Shown: in pieces, positions 1-8,336 of the stretch
How the letters are laid out: every line of letters starts with the position of its first letter
How positions within the stretch are numbered: position 1 is the first letter of the stretch
From: Bacillota bacterium
GTDB taxonomy: Bacteria > Bacillota > Clostridia > Oscillospirales > Acutalibacteraceae
Reading direction: 5' to 3'
Assembly (NCBI GenBank): GCA_023397245.1
Contig: JAEWUH010000132.1
Span: 1-19,303 of the forward strand
Length of the DNA: 19,303 bases
The notes under the pieces: generated by a model
Database searches by the model: none
The model's input: only the letters and a program-made list of their open reading frames with translations
Told to the model about the DNA's origin: nothing
Made by a program: the position numbers and the translations under genes

Positions 1-54
1 GAGCAGATCATTTGCAATACCGGAATCCGCTGTAAATTTGCTGCTAATTTAGAG

Positions 55-93
55 AAGGATAAGGGAGAGTATTTTCACTCCCTCCTTATCCTT
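55..93 (-). terminator. Intercistronic hairpin after the binding-protein gene (partial terminator or mRNA stabiliser)
   Basis: The 10-base arms 55-64 and 84-93 are perfectly complementary, and an inner GAG/CTC pairing extends the stem past a small bulge. The hairpin starts about 30 bases after the stop codon of the sugar-binding lipoprotein gene. No U-run follows on the minus strand, so a full intrinsic terminator is unlikely. In ABC sugar operons a hairpin here commonly raises binding-protein mRNA over downstream permease mRNA; applying that here is inference. Confidence 0.5.
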
Positions 94-121
94 ATCCATT
101 TAGGAGATTATCATGAAGAAA

Positions 122-1183
122 TTACTCGCTGTAAACAAAGGTCTTGAGCTTGCTGACATTGTCTTTTGTGATTGCGACGCAGTCTACGAGCTGTTTTTCA
201 TCTTTGCCGGTTGTGCCCTTCTTCAGGTACTCGTCTGCCTGCTCAACAGCCATTTCAGAAATCTTGGCTGCCTGCTGGAGCGCTGTGCCGACCATTCTGC
301 CCGCTTTGATTTCGGCTGCCGCTTCGTCGGAACCGTCTACGCCGATGATGGCGATGTTCTTCAGTCCGGCTGCCTTAATTGCCGCTGCCGCGCCGACTGC
401 CATTGTATCGTTGCCACAAATAACACCCTTAATGTCGGGGTGGGACTGCAGAATGGTTTCCATCTTGCTGTAAGCTTCGGTCTGTTCCCAGTTTGCTGTC
501 TGCTGGGCAACCATCTTCATATCCGAATACTGGTCAATGATCTCGTGGAACGCCTTGGAACGGACTCCGGCGTTGGTGTCGGATTCCTTGCCGAGGAGCT
601 CTGCGTACGTGCCCTTTTCACCCATGGCTTCCACAAATTTTTCAGCGATTGCCTTTGCGCCCTGATAGTTGTTGGCAACGATCTGGGAAATTGCAACGCC
701 GGATTCGTTGATTTCACGGTCGATGAGGAAGGTGGGGATGTTGTTGTCTCTTGCTTTCTTTACGGCTGCAACCGTTGCGTCGGCACCGGCGTTGTCGCAG
801 ATAATTGCGGCGGCCTTGTCGGCGATTGCGTTGTCAAACAGTTCGGACTGCTTGGTTGCGTCGTCATCGTGGGAAACGGCCTTTACGGTGTAGCCGAGTT
901 CCTGGGCTTTCTTGGAAGCGGCTTCCGCTTCGCACTTAAAGAACGGATTGGAGTGGGACGGAGTGATAATGTAAACAATCTTGGAGCCGCCGCCGGTCAG
1001 CGCTTTTGCGGCTGCGGACGCTGCGGCTGCGGAAGATGCGGGCTCCGCCGCTGCGGAAGATGCAGGCGCTGCGGACTGTGCCGGGGCCTGGCTGCTGGCG
1101 GCCGTGCCGCTTGAGCATGCGGCCATACTGCCGATCATGGATACTGCCAGGATACTTGCTGCTAATTTCTTGAACTTGTTCAT
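122..1183 (-). CDS. Sugar ABC transporter substrate-binding lipoprotein (ribose-type, Peripla_BP_4)
   Basis: Extracellular lipoprotein that captures a sugar and delivers it to an ABC permease. The start at 1183 is chosen because GGAGG lies 7 bases upstream; an ATG five codons earlier falls on that ribosome site. The 353-residue product has a signal peptide and lipobox ending at Cys23, then an Ala/Ser/Pro-rich linker to about residue 62. Two Rossmann-like lobes follow. Ligand contacts known from RbsB appear in order: SNPFF, IDRE, the Arg of NAGVR, GND, GVDG and a Gln in ALQQ. A pentose-like or similarly small sugar is therefore likely, but the ligand cannot be read from sequence. It is the last complete gene of the lacI operon, 65 bases after the kinase. 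No ATPase or permease gene is visible, and they probably lie left of the window. Confidence 0.93.
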   Translation of the reverse strand: MNKFKKLAASILAVSMIGSMAACSSGTAASSQAPAQSAAPASSAAAEPASSAAAASAAAKALTGGGSKIVYIITPSHSNPFFKCEAEAASKKAQELGYTVKAVSHDDDATKQSELFDNAIADKAAAIICDNAGADATVAAVKKARDNNIPTFLIDREINESGVAISQIVANNYQGAKAIAEKFVEAMGEKGTYAELLGKESDTNAGVRSKAFHEIIDQYSDMKMVAQQTANWEQTEAYSKMETILQSHPDIKGVICGNDTMAVGAAAAIKAAGLKNIAIIGVDGSDEAAAEIKAGRMVGTALQQAAKISEMAVEQADEYLKKGTTGKDEKQLVDCVAITKDNVSKLKTFVYSE

Positions 1184-1248
1184 CAAAATTCCTCCCATAA
1201 AATTTTGTTTTATAATAGAAACCGTAAGGAACCTTTCCTTTCAGTTCG

Positions 1249-2736
1249 CTATTCGTGATTCAGCGCTTTGCGGACGGCACTTTTCCATCCTTTGTACAAC
1301 TCCGCGCTTTTTTCCGGTGCCATTGTGCACCCGTATTTTTCCCTGCGGATATGGTCAAAAACATGCTCCGCGTCATACAATCCGGTCGCGATTCCCGCCG
1401 CATAGGCCGCGCCCATGCCGGAAAGCTCCTGCAGATCCGGGACCTGAACCGGAAGCCCGAGAATGTCGCTCTGGAACTGCATCAGGTACCTGCTCTCCGT
1501 AGGGCCTCCGTCCACACGGAGATCCCGAAGCTGCAGCCCGGATTCTTCCCGCATCAGATTGACGATATCGGCAATCTGGTAGGCGATGCTGTCCACCGCG
1601 GCCTTTACCAGCTCTGCCTGCCCGGTCATGCGCGTGATGCCGGTGAACAGGGCGGTTGCGGCGCTGTCCCAGTAAGGAGCGTTCAAACCGGTAAAAGCGG
1701 GTACAAAATAGGTTTTGTCAAGCGGATTGGCTTCTGCCGCAAGCTGGTGGGCCTGCTGGATAGTATCCACAATGTGGAGGTCTTTTTTCAGCCAGCCGAT
1801 CACCGAGCCCGTATTGTTGATGTTGCCTTCCATGACGTAACTGATTTTTCCGCCGATGCTCCAAGCGAGCGAGGTGACCAGTCCTTTTTTGCTGAACACG
1901 GGCCGGTCGCCGGTATTGAGCATTACCGAGGAGCCTGTTCCGTAAGTGGCTTTTACCATTCCGGGCTTCCGGCAGTCCTGGCCGAACAGCGCGCCGTGGG
2001 AATCGCCCAGCACCGCGTGGATCGGAATCGGGCGGTCAAGCCAGCCCTCCAGCGTGGTTTCTCCGTAATCCGCATCCGAGCCGCAGACCTCTGCGAGGCA
2101 GCCGGTCGGAATCCCGAAGAAGCCGCACACACCGGAATCCCATTTTAACTCTTTTATATTGAACATCTGCGTCCGTGACGCGTTTGAATAATCTGTTTTA
2201 AAGCTTTTTCCTCCGGTCAGGCGGTAAACCAGCCAACTGTCCACCGTACCGCAGCAAAGCTGCCCCTGCTCCGCTTTTTCGCGGGCGCCGTCCACATTTT
2301 CCAGAATCCACGCGATTTTCGCGGCGGAAAAGTAGGGGGAAAGCGGAAGGCCCGTGCTTTTTTGAATCGCTTCCGCGTGGCCTGCTTCCCGTATCCGTTC
2401 GCAGATCGCTTCGCCGCGGGCGCATTGCCAGACAACCGCGTTGTAAACGGCTTTTCCGGTTCCGCGTTCCCAAACCACGGCGGTTTCACGCTGATTGCTG
2501 ATGCCCATCGCGAAAATCTGATCTTTCTGAATGCCGGCTTTCTCCGTAACATCCCGGATCACGGCGATGGTATTGCGGTAGATTTCCTCCGGGTCGTGTT
2601 CCACCCAGCCCTTTTCATTGATGATCTGTTCGTGGGAACGGTCACACCGCGCAACCAGTTTCCCCGCGCGGTCAAACAAAATTCCTTTTGTTCCCTGTGT
2701 ACTCTGGTCGATGCCGAGAATGTAGAAATCCGGCAT
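1249..2736 (-). CDS. FGGY-family carbohydrate kinase, glycerol-kinase-like
   Basis: ATP-dependent cytosolic sugar or polyol kinase of 495 residues, the usual FGGY length. The N-terminal phosphate-binding motif is GIDQSTQGTK (8-17), and the C-terminal ATP lobe contains RVDGG and GMGAAYAAG. Numbering runs parallel to E. coli GlpK: Arg83, Glu84, Trp103, Tyr135 and Asp245, which hold glycerol there, are all present. Gln246 and Phe270 of GlpK are both Ser here, which should make the pocket larger and more polar. I therefore expect a ketose or polyol with a glycerol-like end rather than plain glycerol. Start ATG lies one base after the transketolase C-subunit stop, with GGAG ten bases upstream. Plain glycerol kinase, erythritol kinase or xylulokinase activity cannot be excluded. 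Confidence 0.9.
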   Translation of the reverse strand: MPDFYILGIDQSTQGTKGILFDRAGKLVARCDRSHEQIINEKGWVEHDPEEIYRNTIAVIRDVTEKAGIQKDQIFAMGISNQRETAVVWERGTGKAVYNAVVWQCARGEAICERIREAGHAEAIQKSTGLPLSPYFSAAKIAWILENVDGAREKAEQGQLCCGTVDSWLVYRLTGGKSFKTDYSNASRTQMFNIKELKWDSGVCGFFGIPTGCLAEVCGSDADYGETTLEGWLDRPIPIHAVLGDSHGALFGQDCRKPGMVKATYGTGSSVMLNTGDRPVFSKKGLVTSLAWSIGGKISYVMEGNINNTGSVIGWLKKDLHIVDTIQQAHQLAAEANPLDKTYFVPAFTGLNAPYWDSAATALFTGITRMTGQAELVKAAVDSIAYQIADIVNLMREESGLQLRDLRVDGGPTESRYLMQFQSDILGLPVQVPDLQELSGMGAAYAAGIATGLYDAEHVFDHIRREKYGCTMAPEKSAELYKGWKSAVRKALNHE

Positions 2737-2737
2737 T

Positions 2738-3667
2738 CTATATCATCTCCATTGCCGCCTTTGCAATGCCCTCGGCATTCAGGCCGTAATAGTCAAAAAC
2801 TTCCTGTGATTTGCCGGTGACCACCGGTTCATCCGGCAGGGTAAGATTTCTTACGCGTGTGGGACACTCCTGCGCTGTAATCTGACTCACCATGGAACCC
2901 ATGCCGCCGAACGCGGTGTGCTCCTCGACCGTAATGATTCCCTTGGTTTCCCTCGCCGCCTTGAGAACCGCTTCGCGGTCAATCGGCTTGACACAGTACA
3001 TATCGAGCACGCGGGCGGATACGCCCTTTTCCTTTAAAAGCGCCGCCGCCTTTTTTGCCGCGATCACCATTTCGCCGCAGGCGATGATGGCGACGTCGTT
3101 TCCGTCACAAACCAGCGTGGCGCGGTCTAACTCGAAGGGAACGCTGTTTTCTTCGTAGACATCCTCCACCGCGTTGCGCCCTACCCGGATATACGCGGGT
3201 TTTTCATCCTTTAAAAGCGCGCGGATCAGTTTTTCCGTCTGGAAGCGGTCGCTCGGAAGATAAACCCTCATATTTGCAAGCGAACCCATTGTCGCGATAT
3301 CGTTTGTAGAGTGATGCGTAATGCCCAGCGCGCCGTAGCTGACGCCGCCGCTGATGCCGATAAGCTTCACATTGACATTGTTATAGGCTGCGTCCACCTT
3401 GGCCTGCTCCATGCTGCGTGTGGAAAGGAAGCACGCGGGCGAAACCGCATATGCTTTTTTTCCGCACCGGGCAAGACCGGCGCTGATGGAAACCAGATTC
3501 TGCTCCGCGATGCCTATTTCTACAAACTGTTCGGGGTAAGTATCCGCAAAATTGGTCATGGAACCGGAGCCTCTTGAGTCACAGCAGAGCACGGTGATTT
3601 CTTTGTCCGAATCGGCTTCCTGAACCAGCACGTCGCAGATGACCTGCTTGTTTGCAACCTTATTCAT
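2738..3667 (-). CDS. Transketolase, C-terminal subunit (pyrimidine-binding and C-terminal domains)
   Basis: A 309-residue half transketolase that carries the domain contacting the aminopyrimidine of thiamine diphosphate plus the C-terminal domain. GIAEQN near residue 56 supplies the Glu that activates the cofactor. The later stretch with VEEHTAFGG and the DEPV segment is typical of the transketolase C domain. Its ATG overlaps the N-subunit stop by 8 bases (ATGAATAA), with AGGAGG nine bases upstream inside the previous gene, so the two halves are translationally coupled. It needs the N subunit to form the two-chain active site. Split enzymes of this type include ordinary clostridial transketolases and specialised ones such as apulose-4-phosphate transketolase. 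The acceptor and donor here are not determined. Confidence 0.93.
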   Translation of the reverse strand: MNKVANKQVICDVLVQEADSDKEITVLCCDSRGSGSMTNFADTYPEQFVEIGIAEQNLVSISAGLARCGKKAYAVSPACFLSTRSMEQAKVDAAYNNVNVKLIGISGGVSYGALGITHHSTNDIATMGSLANMRVYLPSDRFQTEKLIRALLKDEKPAYIRVGRNAVEDVYEENSVPFELDRATLVCDGNDVAIIACGEMVIAAKKAAALLKEKGVSARVLDMYCVKPIDREAVLKAARETKGIITVEEHTAFGGMGSMVSQITAQECPTRVRNLTLPDEPVVTGKSQEVFDYYGLNAEGIAKAAMEMI

Positions 3668-4484
3668 GTGCCGCCGCCCTCCTTTGCTCCAGTTCGCTCA
3701 TAGCCTGGCGGTATTCTTCGTCGGTAGGTACCTTGTGGTGCCATGGCGCTTTATTCTCCATAAAGGATACCCCGCAGCCCTTGGTGGTGTTTGCGATAAT
3801 GACCGTAGGTTTTCCCTTCGTGCTTTTTGCTTCCTGTACGGCGCGGTCAAGTGCGTCCGTGTCGTTTCCGGGTACGGAAATCACGTGCCACCCGAAAGCG
3901 GCCCAGCGTTCTTCCTGACTATCCTGCGCCATCACGTCCTCTGTGGAACCGGAAATCTGCAGGCGGTTGCGGTCAACAAACGCGGTGAGGTTGTCAAGCT
4001 TGTAGTGCGCTCCGGCCATTGCGCCTTCCCACACGGAGCCTTCCGCCAGCTCACCGTCGCCCAGCACGGTGTAAACCCGGTAGGGCGCTTTGTTCATCTT
4101 TCCCGCCAGCGCCATACCCACGCTGACCGGAAGACCGTGCCCCAGCGAACCGGAGCTCATTTCAATCCCGTTGACCTTGCGGCTCGGGTGGCCGATATAT
4201 TTTGATTTGAAGCCGGAATAGCTGTCCAGATCGGATTTCGGGAAATAGCCCTTATCCGCCAGGATGCAGTAGAGCGCCTCCACGGAATGGCCCTTGCTTA
4301 AAATGAACCGGTCGCGGTTCGGGTCGTTCTGATTTTCCGGCGTGCAGTTCATATGCTTGTAATACAGCGTAACCAGAATGTCCGTGACGCTCATATCGCC
4401 TCCGATATGGCCGCAGCCGGCATTGTGAACCAGCGTCACAATATTCTCGCGAATCTGCCACGATTTCTCTTTCAGATTTACCAT
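3660..4484 (-). CDS. Transketolase, N-terminal subunit (ThDP diphosphate-binding domain)
   Basis: A 274-residue N-terminal half that binds the diphosphate and Mg2+ of thiamine diphosphate. Visible motifs are GCGHIGG near residue 24, SKGHS near 68, SGSLGHGLP near 112, and the ThDP motif from GDGELAEG to DRNR at about 141-173. It moves a two-carbon unit from a ketose to an aldose together with the next gene. The start ATG is four bases after the isomerase stop region, and the isomerase's last codons (AGAGGAGAG) form its ribosome site, which ties the two syntheses together. Placement in a sugar operon beside a dedicated isomerase and kinase argues for a pathway-specific role and not the housekeeping pentose phosphate enzyme. 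Confidence 0.93.
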   Translation of the reverse strand: MVNLKEKSWQIRENIVTLVHNAGCGHIGGDMSVTDILVTLYYKHMNCTPENQNDPNRDRFILSKGHSVEALYCILADKGYFPKSDLDSYSGFKSKYIGHPSRKVNGIEMSSGSLGHGLPVSVGMALAGKMNKAPYRVYTVLGDGELAEGSVWEGAMAGAHYKLDNLTAFVDRNRLQISGSTEDVMAQDSQEERWAAFGWHVISVPGNDTDALDRAVQEAKSTKGKPTVIIANTTKGCGVSFMENKAPWHHKVPTDEEYRQAMSELEQRRAAAHE

Positions 4485-4488
4485 CGTA

Positions 4489-5889
4489 TCACTCTCCTCT
4501 GAGATAAGCTTTTACGTCCTCCTCAACCGGGTCGTAAAGGTCGGGTTTTACGCCGATGTATTTGCAGGCCTCGTACAGTACCGGGACGATGTCTTTGTGG
4601 ATACCCACGCAGTGGTGGATGTACGGCCCGCAGACAATTTTATCTTCCAGCCGCTTGATGTTGTCAACCTCAATCCAGAGGTATGTACCCATGCAGTTCG
4701 GGCCGTCCACACCTTTGGCGTTGCCGAGAAGCATGGAGTACTCGCCGTTGTCGCCGTCGAAGCGGCACAGGGTAATTTTGCCGTGTTTTGCTTCCGCCGT
4801 AAGGCTGCCGGGATGCTTGAATGCAAGCGGGTAGCCGAGCACCGGTTTTTCCTTGGCAACGGAGATGGGCCACGGGCCGCAGTGCTGCAGGAGTTCCCCG
4901 TTGGGGATATCCGGGTGACGGATGGTCCAGTCCGCGAAGAAGGAACGGGTCTCGCCCATTCCGGCGGCTTCCACCAGCAGCGCCGTAATCGCGCCGTGGA
5001 TATCGGTTTCGCACACGACCGGGATGCCCTCTTCATTCAAAAGGGAGTTGGCGGCGCAGGGCATAATGCCGAGTTCCGCCTGCAGGCTGTTCCAGCACTG
5101 GATAGCCACCGCGTTGCAGCCGTATTTTTTCACCAGATTTGCCATTGCCACCTTCAGGGCGGCTACATTCTCCAGAGCATCCTCCGGAATCTTAACTTCA
5201 AAACTGGAACGGATATCATCAATTACTTTGGCAACCTCCGTGCCCTCCGCCTTGGCTGCGCGGACTTCCTGCAGCATTTCCGGCATGGGGATGGGAGAAA
5301 GCTGGATATTGAACTTTTCCAGCAGTTCCCCTTCGTTGCACATCGTAGTCCAGAAATCAAAGGGTCTTGTTGAGATTTGAAGGATCCGGGTGTGACGGAA
5401 GGTTTTCACCACGTTGCAGACCGCCAGAAAGTCGCGCAGGCCGCGCTCAAAAACCGGATCGCTCAGGCGGCAGTTCGTCATATAGGTAAACGGTACGCGG
5501 AACCTCCGGAGCACCTTGCCGGTTGCGAACAGGCCGCACTGGGTGTCGCGCAGGCGGACGCCGTTTGGTTCTGGGCGCTCATCCAGCGGGCCCCAGAGAA
5601 GCACCGGCACGTTCAGCTCTTTGGCAAGCCTTGCGCAGACGTATTCGGTGCCGAAATTGCAGTGGGGAAGGAAAAGTCCGTCCACCTTTTCTTTTTTGAA
5701 CTTCTCCGCGATCCGGACCATGTCCTCGTCATTGTAGAGCAGGCCTTCCTCGTTTATATCGGTGATGTCGACAAAGTCGATTCCAAGCTCATTTAAACGG
5801 TCCGCGGTAAGATTGCGGTACTTCAATGCGTCCGGCGCACTGAAAATGCTTCTTCTGGTGGGGGCAAACCCAAGTTTGATTTTATCCAT
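4489..5889 (-). CDS. L-fucose/L-arabinose isomerase-like protein, sugar isomerase
   Basis: Predicted cytosolic Mn2+-dependent aldose-ketose isomerase of 466 residues. The start at 5889 has GGGAGG at the right distance; an ATG two codons earlier almost touches that site. The first 180 residues show the alternating N-terminal fold (GLFLPHCNFG, GLFATGK). Likely metal or active-site residues are Glu294 and Asp296 in CETDIHG, His336 in QHCGPWP and the His pair near 426 in GPYIHHC. This fits the FucI/AraA C-terminal fold. It is shorter than FucI (about 590) and near AraA (about 500) in length. The family includes fucose, arabinose and more distant sugar isomerases, so the substrate is open. It lies 16 bases after lacI and should be the first metabolic step of the operon. 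Confidence 0.8.
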   Translation of the reverse strand: MDKIKLGFAPTRRSIFSAPDALKYRNLTADRLNELGIDFVDITDINEEGLLYNDEDMVRIAEKFKKEKVDGLFLPHCNFGTEYVCARLAKELNVPVLLWGPLDERPEPNGVRLRDTQCGLFATGKVLRRFRVPFTYMTNCRLSDPVFERGLRDFLAVCNVVKTFRHTRILQISTRPFDFWTTMCNEGELLEKFNIQLSPIPMPEMLQEVRAAKAEGTEVAKVIDDIRSSFEVKIPEDALENVAALKVAMANLVKKYGCNAVAIQCWNSLQAELGIMPCAANSLLNEEGIPVVCETDIHGAITALLVEAAGMGETRSFFADWTIRHPDIPNGELLQHCGPWPISVAKEKPVLGYPLAFKHPGSLTAEAKHGKITLCRFDGDNGEYSMLLGNAKGVDGPNCMGTYLWIEVDNIKRLEDKIVCGPYIHHCVGIHKDIVPVLYEACKYIGVKPDLYDPVEEDVKAYLRGE

Positions 5890-5905
5890 GCCCATTCCTC
5901 CCGAT

Positions 5906-6913
5906 TTATTTCAAATTTAAATTGCGTACGCTGTCGCGCACGACAAATTCCGTGCAAACCTGTATTTTTGTTTTGACCTTGCTGCCCAGCTTGATGTGGT
6001 CGATCAGGCGTCTTACGGCGATTTCTCCCATTTCATGTTTGAACACATGGATGGTGGTCAATCTGGGACTCGAAATTTCACCGAACGGAATATCGTCGAA
6101 CCCAATAATCGAAATGTCGCGCGGCACGTTGTAGCCCTTTTCCTGCAAAGCCCGCATGGCTCCCAGAGCGATTACGTCGTTGTCCGCAAAAAAAGCGGTG
6201 GGCAGGTCGTGCGTGTTTTTCAGATGTTCGAGCATATCGTGGTAGGCGCTGTCAATGGTTGTGCCGAGTGTAATGCAGTAACCGGGTTCCACGGCAAGCC
6301 CGTGGCGGTTCATCGCCCGTTTGTACCCGATGTTCCGGTAGGTAAACGCCTTGATGCGGTACTTCCCTTTGAGATAGCCGATTTTTTTATGGCCGTTTTC
6401 AATCAGGTATTCCACCGCCTTGCAGGCCGAATCGGTATTGCTGATCAGTACGCTGTCAAATGTAATGGTATCGCTCCATCCGTCCAGCAGGATCAACGGG
6501 CATTTGGAATTTTCAAAAAGCTTGAAATCCGGTTCCAGCATTTCGGTTCCCAAAAGGATTACTGCGGAGCTGGTGTCCTCCAGTATCATCTTGATCTGTT
6601 CGTGGCAGTCCGAGGTATCGCAGTTCAGGTTGCAGAACATCGTTTCATACTGCAGGCTTTTTGCCTGACGCTCCACGCCCTCGATCACCGCCGGGAAAAA
6701 CGGACTGTCGTTGATGATGAGCCCGTTCTTTTTATAAATCACGAACCGGATTTTTGAAATATGTCTTTTATTGTTGTAGCCAAGCGATTCCGCCGCCTGA
6801 AGAACCTTCTCAACGGTTTCCTTGCTTACCCCGTGCTTGCGGTTTAACGCATTCGATACAGTCGCCGGGGATAAACCAGTCAATTCACTGATACTTTTTA
6901 TGCTGGCCTTCAA
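5906..6913 (-). CDS. LacI-family transcriptional regulator
   Basis: A 335-residue LacI/GalR regulator that likely represses the operon it heads until the sugar or a pathway intermediate binds. Residues 1-50 form the DNA-binding helix-turn-helix and hinge (SISELTGLSPATVSNALN, then a VEKVLQAAESLGY segment). A periplasmic-binding-protein-like effector domain follows, with the characteristic AFFADNDVIALGA and IIGFDDIPFGE stretches near 235-280. The start is TTG at 6911-6913; no ATG gives the full helix-turn-helix, and GGGGG lies seven bases upstream. It begins about 25 bases after a predicted transcription start and is followed within 16 bases by the isomerase gene. Self-regulation through the inverted repeat over the -35 box is inferred. 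Confidence 0.93.
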   Translation of the reverse strand: MKASIKSISELTGLSPATVSNALNRKHGVSKETVEKVLQAAESLGYNNKRHISKIRFVIYKKNGLIINDSPFFPAVIEGVERQAKSLQYETMFCNLNCDTSDCHEQIKMILEDTSSAVILLGTEMLEPDFKLFENSKCPLILLDGWSDTITFDSVLISNTDSACKAVEYLIENGHKKIGYLKGKYRIKAFTYRNIGYKRAMNRHGLAVEPGYCITLGTTIDSAYHDMLEHLKNTHDLPTAFFADNDVIALGAMRALQEKGYNVPRDISIIGFDDIPFGEISSPRLTTIHVFKHEMGEIAVRRLIDHIKLGSKVKTKIQVCTEFVVRDSVRNLNLK

Positions 6914-6945
6914 AACCTTTCCCCCACTTCCCTTCGAGTAACTAC

Positions 6946-6973
6946 ATTATACATCGTTATTTAAAATTTACAA
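6946..6973 (-). promoter_or_regulatory. Predicted sigma-A promoter of the lacI sugar operon
   Basis: On the minus strand a -35 TTGTAA (6973-6968) is followed by a 16-base spacer and a perfect -10 TATAAT (6951-6946). A TG directly precedes the -10. This places the transcription start near 6938, about 25 bases ahead of the TTG start of lacI. Confidence 0.6.
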
Positions 6974-6984
6974 TAAAATTTTAA
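6961..6984. promoter_or_regulatory. Inverted repeat over the -35 box, candidate LacI-type operator
   Basis: TTAAAATTT (6961-6969) and AAATTTTAA (6976-6984) form a perfect 9-base inverted repeat with a 6-base gap. The repeat covers the predicted -35 hexamer. The region is AT-rich, so chance symmetry is possible, and the repeat lacks the central CG common in LacI-family sites. Confidence 0.35.
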
Positions 6985-7220
6985 TAAAAAACTCTAAAAA
7001 GTTTATTATTTGTTTATATTTAATCATCAATTTCTGATTTAATTGTACGTATTGCATATACTTTATTCTGTTTTGAAATATACTGTAAATAATTTGGATT
7101 TTTGTTTATATAAATTTTTATGTAAATATTTATATGTTTATTTCTACTTTTTTCGCTGCTATTTCGTATTTTTTTACATGCCGGACCTTTTCCATCACGC
7201 CGTAATGACCAAAATAGTAT
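6985..7220. other. AT-rich intergenic region upstream of the lacI promoter
   Basis: Very AT-rich DNA with runs of T and repeated TTTAT/TATTT words. No open frame here has a ribosome site or protein-like composition. It separates the dha terminator from the lacI promoter and could hold upstream activator sites, but I see no specific one. Confidence 0.6.
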
Positions 7221-7254
7221 AAAAAACAGGCACACGGCCGAAGCCATGTGCCTG
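7221..7254 (-). terminator. Intrinsic terminator of the dha operon
   Basis: Minus-strand hairpin with arms CAGGCACATGGC and a GCCGTGTGCCTG partner (7227-7254) and a TTCG-type loop, followed by six U residues (7226-7221). It lies 60 bases after the dhaK stop and should separate dhaLMK from the lacI operon. Confidence 0.9.
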
Positions 7255-7313
7255 TAAATATCTGCGGTGCAATTTTATCAGCTGTACAACATCTCGTCTT
7301 CCCGAATCCAGGT

Positions 7314-8309
7314 TTAAACCTGGACCAGCGCAGGCGTTTCCGCCGATGCAAGAAGAAGCTCCTTCAGCTCGCTGTCCAGTTTGAGAACGGAAACGGAGAA
7401 GCCCGCCATCTCGATGGAGGTCATATAGTTTCCGATAAAGGTTTTTGCAACTTTAATGCCTTTGGAGGCAAAGACTTCCGCAGCGCGGCGGTTTACCAAA
7501 AAAAGCTCCATCAGGGGCGTACCGCCCAGTCCGTTGATCATGACCGCAACCTCATCGCCGGTGTCGAGTGAAATATCGGCAAAGATTTTTGCCAGAAGAT
7601 CATCCGTAATCTCATTCGCCGTGCGGAGCTTTTCGCGGTGCGTACCCGGTTCACCGTGAATACCCATGCCGATCTCCACTTCGTCGTCAGCCAGCGTAAA
7701 GCTCGGCTTGCCTGCTTCCGGCACCGTGCACGGCGAAAGCGCCATACCCATGGAGCGGACATTTGCGATGACTTTTTCCGCGACCCGTTTTACCTCCGGC
7801 AGGCTGCCGCCGCTTTCCGCCATGGCTCCGGCAATCTTGTGTACAAACAGCGTTCCGGCGATTCCCCTGCGGCCGGTGGTCCATGTGCTGTTTTCCACCG
7901 CCACATCGTCGTTGGTGACGACTTTGTCCACCCGAATCCCGTCGGCTTCCGCCATTTCCGCCGCCATCTCAAAATTGAGCACGTCGCCGGTGTAATTTTT
8001 AATGACAAGCAGAACGCCTTCGCCCGTATCAACCGCCTTAATGGCCTCGTACACCTGGTCGGGAGTCGGCGAAGTGAAAACCGCCCCCGCAACGGCGCCG
8101 TCCAGCATTCCTTTTCCGACAAAGCCGCCGTGGGAAGGCTCATGCCCGCTGCCGCCGCCGCTCACGAGGGCCACTTTTTTCTTTGGTTCTCCCGCGCGCA
8201 CGACCACATTAAAGCCTTCCAAACGGCGCACGTACTGCGGAAACGCGGCAGTAAACCCATCGAGCATTTCATTGACCACATCACCGGGGACATTGATAAT
8301 TTTTTTCAT
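7314..8309 (-). CDS. dhaK: Dihydroxyacetone kinase subunit DhaK
   Basis: Substrate-binding subunit of the PEP-dependent dihydroxyacetone kinase (331 residues, normal length). It holds dihydroxyacetone covalently through a His; here His218 in GIHGEPG fits that position. GGGSGHEPSHGG and FTSPTPDQV near residues 50-85 form the conserved substrate-binding loops. DhaL-bound ATP donates the phosphate, giving DHAP for glycolysis. The ATG at 8309 has AGAGAGG eight bases upstream. It is the last gene of the dhaL-dhaM-dhaK unit and is followed by a strong terminator. No dhaR, dhaQ or glycerol dehydrogenase gene is beside it, so the neighbouring sugar operon is an attractive source of dihydroxyacetone. 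Confidence 0.97.
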   Translation of the reverse strand: MKKIINVPGDVVNEMLDGFTAAFPQYVRRLEGFNVVVRAGEPKKKVALVSGGGSGHEPSHGGFVGKGMLDGAVAGAVFTSPTPDQVYEAIKAVDTGEGVLLVIKNYTGDVLNFEMAAEMAEADGIRVDKVVTNDDVAVENSTWTTGRRGIAGTLFVHKIAGAMAESGGSLPEVKRVAEKVIANVRSMGMALSPCTVPEAGKPSFTLADDEVEIGMGIHGEPGTHREKLRTANEITDDLLAKIFADISLDTGDEVAVMINGLGGTPLMELFLVNRRAAEVFASKGIKVAKTFIGNYMTSIEMAGFSVSVLKLDSELKELLLASAETPALVQV

Positions 8310-8336
8310 ACATAAAACCTCTCTTTCAAAATTTGT

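Noticed and set aside
113..1114. Long plus-strand open frame opposite the binding-protein gene
   Set aside because: It mirrors the lipoprotein gene in antisense, has Cys/Gly-rich composition from the GC-rich linker, and lacks a recognisable domain.
1226..1240. Small 6-base hairpin between kinase and binding-protein genes
   Set aside because: Short stem, three-base loop and no U-run; unlikely to be a terminator.
1255..2148. Plus-strand frame of 297 codons opposite the FGGY kinase
   Set aside because: Antisense shadow of a well-supported kinase; no protein-like motif seen.
122..5889. Sulfoquinovose degradation by the sulfo-transketolase route
   Set aside because: A split transketolase and an isomerase fit, but no sulfonate exporter, sulfoquinovosidase or sulfoacetaldehyde reductase is visible, and DhaKLM and a glycerol-kinase-like enzyme have no place in it. 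It stays a weaker alternative.
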